Shown: piece after piece, positions 57,282 to 64,000 of the stretch | How the letters are laid out: every line of letters begins with the position of its first letter | How positions within the stretch are numbered: position 1 is the stretch's first letter | Assembly: GCA_039519185.1 (NCBI GenBank) | Contig: CM076850.1 | Span: 87,774,270 to 87,838,269, forward strand | Direction of reading: 5' to 3' | Length of the DNA stretch: 64,000 nt | From: Astragalus membranaceus | Taxonomy: Eukaryota; Streptophyta; Magnoliopsida; Fabales; Fabaceae | The notes under the pieces: generated by a model | The model's database searches: none | The model's input: the letters and a program-made list of their open reading frames with translations, nothing else | Told to the model about the DNA's origin: nothing | Translations under genes and position numbers: made by a program

Positions 57282-59840
57282 TGTCGTGACCGGGATGCCG
57301 ACGTAGACGGCCCAAAAATTGATATTTCAGGGAGTCGCCACCCAATTTATTAAATAGGGAAAATTGAGAAAAACCTACCTTAAAATTAATGGTCTGCGTA
57401 AACTAGGTTGGATTCGTGAGTCGGTTATGCATAGGGAAGGGCAAAAACTTAATTCCACTACACCCCTAGTACATCCGTCCTAAGACAGTTACCCTAAATC
57501 TGATTGTGCAAATATAAATAACAAATTTATTTGTTTTACCCAAAAATAAAATAGTAGAGAATAATAAGGGCTAATTTAGAAAAGTTTAATTTTGACTTGA
57601 TGGGGAAGCCCCGCTCCTACGTATCCTCAGGTGCAATGAGGAACTCAAAAGTCACGTAGTTCTTTCTGAAAAATTTTGTTGGTTGATGTTTTTTAATATA
57701 GGGGTTTTAGGATTATTGAGCTGTACAGCTCATCCGTCCTAGGACGCTGACTAACCCGTCTGTACAGTCGGCTTAGTCCCCCACTTTCGGAAAATAGAGT
57801 TTTTGGAGTTTGGAAAATGATTTGAAGTGTGTTGGTTTGATTTTATCGGAACCGGGGTTTTAGGATTCCTGAGCCGTACGGCTCATTCATCCTAGAACGC
57901 TGACTAACCCGTCCGTACAGTCGGCTTAGTCCCCTATTTTGAGAATTTGATTTGTGGGAAGAAATGTGTTGGTGTTAATTTTAATTAAAAAATGTTCATT
58001 TTAAATAGGGATTTTAGGACATGATCCGTAACGGTTCATTAGTAACCTAAAAAGCTGACTAACCCGACTGTACAGTCGATTTAGTCCCCTATTTATATTT
58101 TTTGGAAAATGAAAGATTTATCTATTTATTTTTATAGGTTTTTTGTAAAAGGAAATAATTAAAACGAAAACAGATGGTGCAATAGTAAAATGGGGTGCAG
58201 TTTGCAAAAAGGGAGTTGTATTATTGTTTGCTTGAATGCAAAAGTATTAAGCTCCTTTGTGTCCTAGAGGGGTCCCTTTGGGAATAGATCTAAGGCTTTT
58301 TCTATCAAGTGAACCTCTCAAAGGTAGCTCTATAGAGTCCTAAATAAGGTTCCTAGAGCCAACGACCCCAATTAAGAACACCGATAAACAACAATAGGCA
58401 AGCTATTAAGAGTGCCAGCATTCTCAAGAGGGACAAAACTCTAGGTGAGACTTTCGTGACCACCCAACAGGACGCACATCCAGTAGGCCATCACTACGCA
58501 GTCTCGTTCTAACTTAGGTTATTCTCCAGTCCGGGTACAGGACTATTCTCACGTGTGTGCAGAAGTGTGATAGTGGAGTGTGTGTAGGAGCAAAATGTTA
58601 AATATACCCCCTAGCTACAAAAAAAACAAACACATATACAGAAAATAATAGTCTTCTACCCTAGGGTTTATATCAAGCATAAAATAAAGATAAACAAAAA
58701 GAAACTAAAGAAAGAAATAAATATGTACATAAATAAATAAATAAATAAACAAATAGATATAAATAAATAAATAAATACAAAAACTAACCTCAAGCTGATG
58801 AACGCGAGGAACGCCTAACCAGACCGAGCAGTCTGACCAGGTCAACTGCGAACCGGGCTGCTTTGAGAACCGAAAAAAACCGATTCAAAAAAATTACAAA
58901 CTAATCAAAAACAGACTTTTAGTGTCTGGACCGCAAAGGCTAGCCCAAAAGATCACTTAATCTCCCAATGACTCCCTCCCTCAAGTCTTTGCCTCTTGGC
59001 CTCTTTTATAGTCAAATGTTACGTGGTTCTTGTTTCTCCCAAACAATGTCGGACTAAAACAAGATAGAAAAAGTCATTCCCATTATTCTCAAACCAGCCC
59101 CTGTAACAATGTGATTCCGGATTCGTTAACCGTTGGATCATCGTGGTTTTTTGGACACTAGGTTCGTGAGACATCCCTCTTCACTTTTACCGTTCGGATC
59201 GTCGAAACGAGGTCTGAGGAGAGAGAAATTACCTTCGCAAAAGTAGAAAAAACAACCCCCGTTTTTCTCAAACCAGCCACCGTACAAGTACGATTCTGGA
59301 TTCGTTAACCGTTGGATCATTTTAGTTTTTTGCCAGAAGGTTCTTCAGACATTTATCTTCACTTTCACCGTTCAGATCGTCGAAACAAGGTCTGAAGAGA
59401 GAGAAATCACCTTCGCAAAGTAGCTGCAGTTTTGGGTATTTTGGTTTATTTTTGTAATTTTGATATTCTTGGGCCAAGTCATGTAAATGCATGTAAATGG
59501 ACACTCCTTTTTTGTAATAATATTTTTTTATTGCACCTCCCTTTTTTATTTTCTTTTGTAATTTGTATTATTTCAAATCTATTTTATTTTTTTTTCTCGT
59601 TTTTTAATTAAAGACAATGCAACAAGAAAAATAAATTAAATCTACTTTGTAATTTTTTGAATTAATATATTTGTTTAATTTTTGTTTAACCACTAAAAAA
59701 AGTAATAATAACGCAAAATTTGTAAATTAGCGCAAAATGACCTATTCGAGGGATTAGGAATCAAAGATACGCAAAAAACATATTTTTGTGATTTTTTTTG
59801 AAAAATTTAAAAATATACCGGTTAAAATTGGGTGTTCACA
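57282..59840 (-). repeat. 3' LTR of the second Tat-lineage element, unit B
   Basis: Minus-strand LTR from TGTGAACACCC (59840) to GGTCACGACA (57282), 2559 bp. The polypurine tract lies at 59841-59852, the TATA box at 59003-59010, palindrome units at about 57718, 57871 and 58023, and a shorter TAAA microsatellite (58728-58780) than in unit A. It ends cleanly in the copia remnant without the 63-bp outer duplication. Its internal region continues to and beyond the window end. Confidence 0.9.
59003..59010 (-). promoter_or_regulatory. Predicted TATA box of the Tat LTR, unit B
   Basis: TATAAAAG on the minus strand in the same context as at 49562 in unit A. Confidence 0.55.
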
Positions 59841-60003
59841 GTTGCCCCTCTGTGCTTACTTTCTTACGAGATAATACATAAAACTCTGTTTTCTTGTTTT
59901 ATCAAAGTAAGGAATAAATACAGATATGAACCTCAATTTTAATCGGTGAAATATGCACAATTGTCTTTTGACTGTTAAAGTTAAATGGGTAACAAGAAAT
60001 ATA

Positions 60004-61770
60004 AACAGTGCCAGAGCTGAATCGATAGCACGAAGTTTCAAAACAATGCCAGGGCAAGACCGATAGCACAAAACTTAAAAACAATGTCAGGGCGAAACTA
60101 GTAACATGAAAATCAAAGACAATGTCAGGGCGAGACCTATAGCACAAAATTAAAGACAATGTCAGGGCGAGACCGATAGCATGAAAATTAAAGACAATTC
60201 CAGGGCGAGACCGATAGCACAAAATTAAAGACAATGCCAGGGCGAGACCGATAGCACAAAATTAAAGACAGTGCCAGGGCGAGACCGATAGCATGAAAAC
60301 TAAAGACAATGCCAGGGTGAGACCGATAGCATGAAAATTAAAGACAATACCAGGGCGAGACCGATAGCATAAAAATTAAAGACAATGCCAGGGCGAGACC
60401 GATAGCATGAAAATTAAAGACAATGCCAGGGCGAGACCGATAGCACAAAATTAAAGACAGTGCCAGGGCGAGACCGATAGCATGAAAACTAAAGACAATG
60501 CCAGGGCGAGACCGATAGCATGAAAATTAAAGACAATACCAGGGCGAGACCGATAGCATAAAAATTAAAGCCAATGCCAAGGCGAAACCGATAGCATTAA
60601 AATTAAAGGAAATGCCAGAGCGAGACGGATAGCATGAAAATTAAAGACAATGCCAGGGCGCGACCGATAGCATGAAAATTAAAGACAATGCCAGGGCGAG
60701 ACCGATAGCACAAAATTAAAGACAATGCCAGGGCGAGACCGATAGTATGAAAATTAAAGACAATGCCAGGGCGAGACCGATAGCACAAAATTAAAGACAA
60801 TGCCAGGGCGAGACCGATAGCACAAAATTAAAGACAATGTCAGGGCGAGACCGATAGCATGAAAATTAAAGACAATGCCAGGGCGAGACCGATAGCACAA
60901 AAATTAAAGACAATGCCAGGGTGAGACCGATAGCATGAAAATTAAAGACAATGCCAGGGCGAGACCGATAGCATGAAAATTATCGACAATGCCAGGGCAA
61001 GACCGATAGCATGAAAATTAAAGACAATGCCAGGGCGAGACCGATAGCACAAAATTAAAGACAATGCCAGGGCGAGACCGATAGCATGAAAATTAAAGAC
61101 AATGTCAGGGCGAGACCGATAGCACAAAATTAAAGACAATGCCAGGGCAAGACCGATAGCATGAAAATTAAAGACAATGCCAGGGCGAGACCGATAGCAT
61201 GGAAATTAAAGACAATGCCAGGGCGGGACCGATAGCACAAAATTAAAGACAGTGCCAGGGCGAGACCGATAACATGAAAACTAAAGACAATGCCAGGGCG
61301 AGACCGATAGCATGAAAATTAAAGACAATGCCAGGGCGAGACCGATAGCATGAAAATTAAAGACAATGCCAGGGCGAGACCGATAGCATGAAAATTAAAG
61401 ACAATGTCAGGGCGAGACAAATAGCATGAAAATTAAAGACAATGCCAGGGCGCGACCGATAACATGAAAATTAAAGACAATGCCAGGGCGAGACCGATAG
61501 CACAAAATTAAAGACAATGCCAGGGCGAGACCGATAGCATGAAAATTAAAGACAATGCCAGGGCGAGACCGATAGCATGAAAATTAAAGACAATGCCAGG
61601 GCGAGACCGATAGCACAACATTAAAGACAATGCCAGGGCGAGACCGATAGCATAAAACTAAAGACAGTACTAGGGCTGAACCGTAGTACGAAAAAATACC
61701 ATTTCCAGGGTTGAACCGTAGCATGGAAACACAGTGTCAAATGCCAGGGCTTGACCATAGCACTGAAATG
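60004..61770 (-). repeat. 37/38-bp satellite array in the Tat 3' UTR, unit B
   Basis: About 47 units of the same repeat as at 50572, again mixing 38-bp and 37-bp types. The variant with GACAGTGCC and AACTAAA occurs at about 60268, 60456 and 61249, marking internal block duplications. Right-edge units (61672-61770: TAGGGCTGAACCGTAGTACG and similar) are strongly diverged, as expected for array margins. Confidence 0.92.
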
Positions 61771-63004
61771 AACATAAAATGCAATGGATGTCTTGCTTTG
61801 AGTAATTATTATTATTATTTTTATATTCACAAAGCGACCGAAAAAACACATGCTTCTATTCATGAAGGGGATGCATTGTTGGACATGAAATGTATGCATG
61901 ATATGACATGGAATGTATGAAATATGCATGATCTTTGAGTTAAAATTGAGATGCACGTGTCATGAAAGTTAGATTCCGAAAACATTTTCTTTTTTGTGCA
62001 TGCTTCATTTGAGCCCAATCAAACTGATTCTCAAATGGAAGGTGATCCTCATCCTCGCTAGTTTTTTAAGATCTCATTCCTTTTATGACCACTTTTCATT
62101 CTTCAAACAAAACACTTTCAAGTTTGACCCTCTCTCTATATATATTTTTTTCACAGATATATCGTCATTAGCCCTCTAAATCATATCATTGATTCCAAGT
62201 TGACTATTTTTGAAGCATTACTTAATGAGCATGCATGGATTTGTGGGTATTGATAAGCTAGACTTTTCTGTGTTTTTTGGTTTTCCTGTTTTGGATTTTG
62301 AAGGTTTGGAAGTGGCTGGTTTTTTGGAAAGCGAGGGCGTAGGGAAGACAAAACGACACAAGATGGTAGGGAAAAAGGTTAGTGGTAACCTCCAGCTATT
62401 GAGGATTTCTTTTATTTGTGGTAGCTGGCTTGCTGGAAATTGGTCCGGTATTGGAAACAAGCTTTACCATAGAGGGAAGACTACTAGGTGTAGCAAGCAA
62501 GATTTGACTCATCAAGGATCATGCAAATATTTTAGCCCCAGTATTGGTAAAAGGAACCCCCAAGAGTAGGATGCACTGGTGTACTATACAAGTTTGACTC
62601 ATGATGGGTCTTGCAAAATTTCCCCCAGTATTGGTAAAAAGCATTGCCCCAGGAGAAGGATGCATTGGTGTACAAAACTAGTTTGGCTCATGAAGGTTCT
62701 TTGCAAAAGTTTCTTTCCTAGGATGGGTAAAAGGTGAGGCCAATGTAGGATCTTGTAAGATTTCTTCCTCGTTCTAGTGAAAGACATTCCCCCGAGAGAA
62801 TACTACACTGGTGTAGAAAGAAATATTTGACTCATAGAGGGTCTTACAAAATTTTTCCCCAGTGTGGGATTTCTTGACGCTCTCAAGCTAACATTCCACA
62901 AAATTGCCCCAATGTGCACTCCTATTCGGCATAAGTAGGAGAACTCCAGTGAACTACACAAATAAACATTGTAAGTCTCATTCCCCTTTTGTACCCTAAT
63001 TTTT

Positions 63005-63108
63005 GCCTAGACTGCCTTTGAAGGTTTTCAGTCTAGCGGGCTTTGTCTTTTTTTTTTTAAACCCTAATTTTTGCCTAAACTGCCTTTACAGGTTTTCAGT
63101 CTAGCGAG
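63005..63108 (-). other. Two 3' UTR hairpins of the Tat element
   Basis: CTAGACTG (63007-63014) pairs with CAGTCTAG (63029-63036). CTAAACTG (63075-63082) pairs with CAGTCTAG (63097-63104), with one position that is a G-U wobble in the minus-strand RNA. Both are preceded by CCCTAATTTTTGC and enclose a GGTTTTCA-type loop. Confidence 0.7.
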
Positions 63109-63592
63109 CCTCATTTTCTCTTTTTTTTTAAATCTTTTTTTAGAGCAAAGAATAGTTTAAAAGAAGAAAATGATTTATTTCAAAATTAATATTATGAAAA
63201 TGAAAACAATCATTCATCAATCAGAGTGGACTTTTAAAGGCTTGTAATGTGGCAATGGGTTATGGGTTATGGGTTATGGAAAAAAAATGATTAGAGGGCT
63301 CAAAGAAATGTTTTACGGGTATGGGTTATGGAAGAAAAATGATTAGAAGGCTCAAAGAAATGTTTTACGGGTTATATGGACCAATGATCTTTAGTGCATT
63401 CGGCTTCCAAGACATCACATTTTTCTTGTAAAACCCATCCATTCACATGATTTTTGATTTTTTTCACTTCTCTACTTTTTCACTTTTTTTTTCTTCATTT
63501 TTCACTTTTTTCTAATTTGGCATAGCTGATTTCATCATTCACTTCTTCTTCATTTATGACTCTCGTTCTCTCTCTTTTACGCCCTAATTTTT

Positions 63593-63626
63593 GCCAAGAC
63601 TGCCTATTCATGTTTTGAGTCTTGCG
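63593..63626 (-). other. Third 3' UTR hairpin of the Tat element
   Basis: CAAGACT (63595-63601) pairs with AGTCTTG (63618-63624) in the same context (CCCTAATTTTTGC before, CGGGC after). Both arms differ from the unit at 63007 at the matching position. Confidence 0.7.
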
Positions 63627-64000
63627 GGCTTCATTTTTTCTTTTATCTCATTATACCTTTGGAAATCTAAATGCACTAAATTTCACTGCAGGGTCGATCC
63701 TTGTCCAGGGTTTAATGGAAAGAAATTACAGGCTCAAAGGGGACAGCAAGGGTTCATTTTTGGGATAGAGAAAAATGGCCACTCTTCATTTCAAGTCATG
63801 ATTCCACATTTTCAAAACTTTAATTTCGAAATAAAATTCACTCTTTTACACATTCTTTGCTCTTTATTTCTTTTGCTTCTTTTTGTCTTTTTTTTCTTTG
63901 CTTTTTCTTTTGGGAAATGGACCTTCAAAATGTGATATTCGTTCACAGGTTCGCCCTTGAATGATACAACCAAAAGGGCTTTAAGAAATATCGCTTGAGA

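Larger units (their letters stand above)
52038..61737. repeat. Unit B of the large direct tandem duplication (9.7 kb)
   Basis: Starts inside the nested solo LTR with GTTCATCTCC directly after ACACA of the satellite edge; GT is shared by both sides of the breakpoint. It lacks the 44460-45945 solo LTR and most of the segment corresponding to 46060-47085. Confidence 0.93.
61771..64000 (-). other. Continuing 3' UTR of the second Tat element
   Basis: No supported gene up to the window edge; pol should lie beyond it. At 62500-62870 four diverged units of roughly 90-130 bp share TTTGACTCAT, TCTTGCAAAATTT and CCCCAGTATTGGTAAAA. At 63272-63375 a 52-bp unit is repeated. Hairpins like those in the Ogre 3' UTR lie at 63005-63108 and 63593-63626. 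The open frame at 62210-62569 shows no protein-like features and overlaps these repeats. Confidence 0.7.

Noticed and set aside
62210..62569. 119-codon open frame near the window end
   Set aside because: It ends within degenerate UTR repeats, has no recognisable motif, and lies on the strand opposite to the element.

Overview
This is nuclear DNA from a plant, most likely a eudicot and plausibly a legume. The evidence is a spliced cation/H+ antiporter gene plus plant-specific repeats: L1-type LINE, CACTA, Harbinger MITE, and Tat/Ogre-lineage Ty3-gypsy elements. The window is almost entirely transposon sequence. Only one intact host gene is visible, a three-exon CHX-type antiporter on the minus strand at 11006-14005.

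Layout. 1-4851: a LINE (5' end off the window) whose reverse-transcriptase frame is split by a 1257-bp non-autonomous CACTA element (TSD TAT). 4852-11005: old fragments, namely a SINE-like head, a dead copia gag, a 5'-truncated retroelement with a 20-bp TSD, a Harbinger-type MITE and a Helitron-like 3' end. 11006-14005: the CHX gene. 15412-33982: a young Ogre element on the minus strand with nearly identical LTRs, tRNA-Arg primer site, ORF1, gag-pro with G-patch, a predicted 193-bp intron, and RT / RNase H / second RNase H / integrase. Its 3' LTR is followed on the outer side by a second primer site and 0.4 kb of leader. 34188-39452: two clean solo LTRs with 5-bp TSDs.

39453-64000: a nested stack, most of which (40162-52037) is repeated in direct tandem (52038-61737). 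Each unit holds gypsy LTR sequence carrying a copia-type solo LTR, a second CACTA element, a copia gag-protease remnant, and the 3' LTR plus 3' UTR of a second minus-strand Tat element whose 3' UTR has become a 37/38-bp satellite array. Unit A alone gained a further solo LTR (44460-45945). Unit B alone suffered a deletion patched with filler DNA.

The observations I consider least explained are non-coding. (1) LTRs of two Ogre families carry a repeated hairpin module whose loop is conserved while both arms of the stem change together; the LTR of the second Tat element has its own covarying palindromes. (2) A different covarying hairpin recurs in the 3' UTRs of both Tat elements. (3) A solo LTR holds 14 near-identical AATCGATT palindromes spaced by two or three DNA helical turns. 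These look like cis-acting retroelement signals. All were read by eye and need covariance statistics. Element lineages follow known family hallmarks. I ran no database search.
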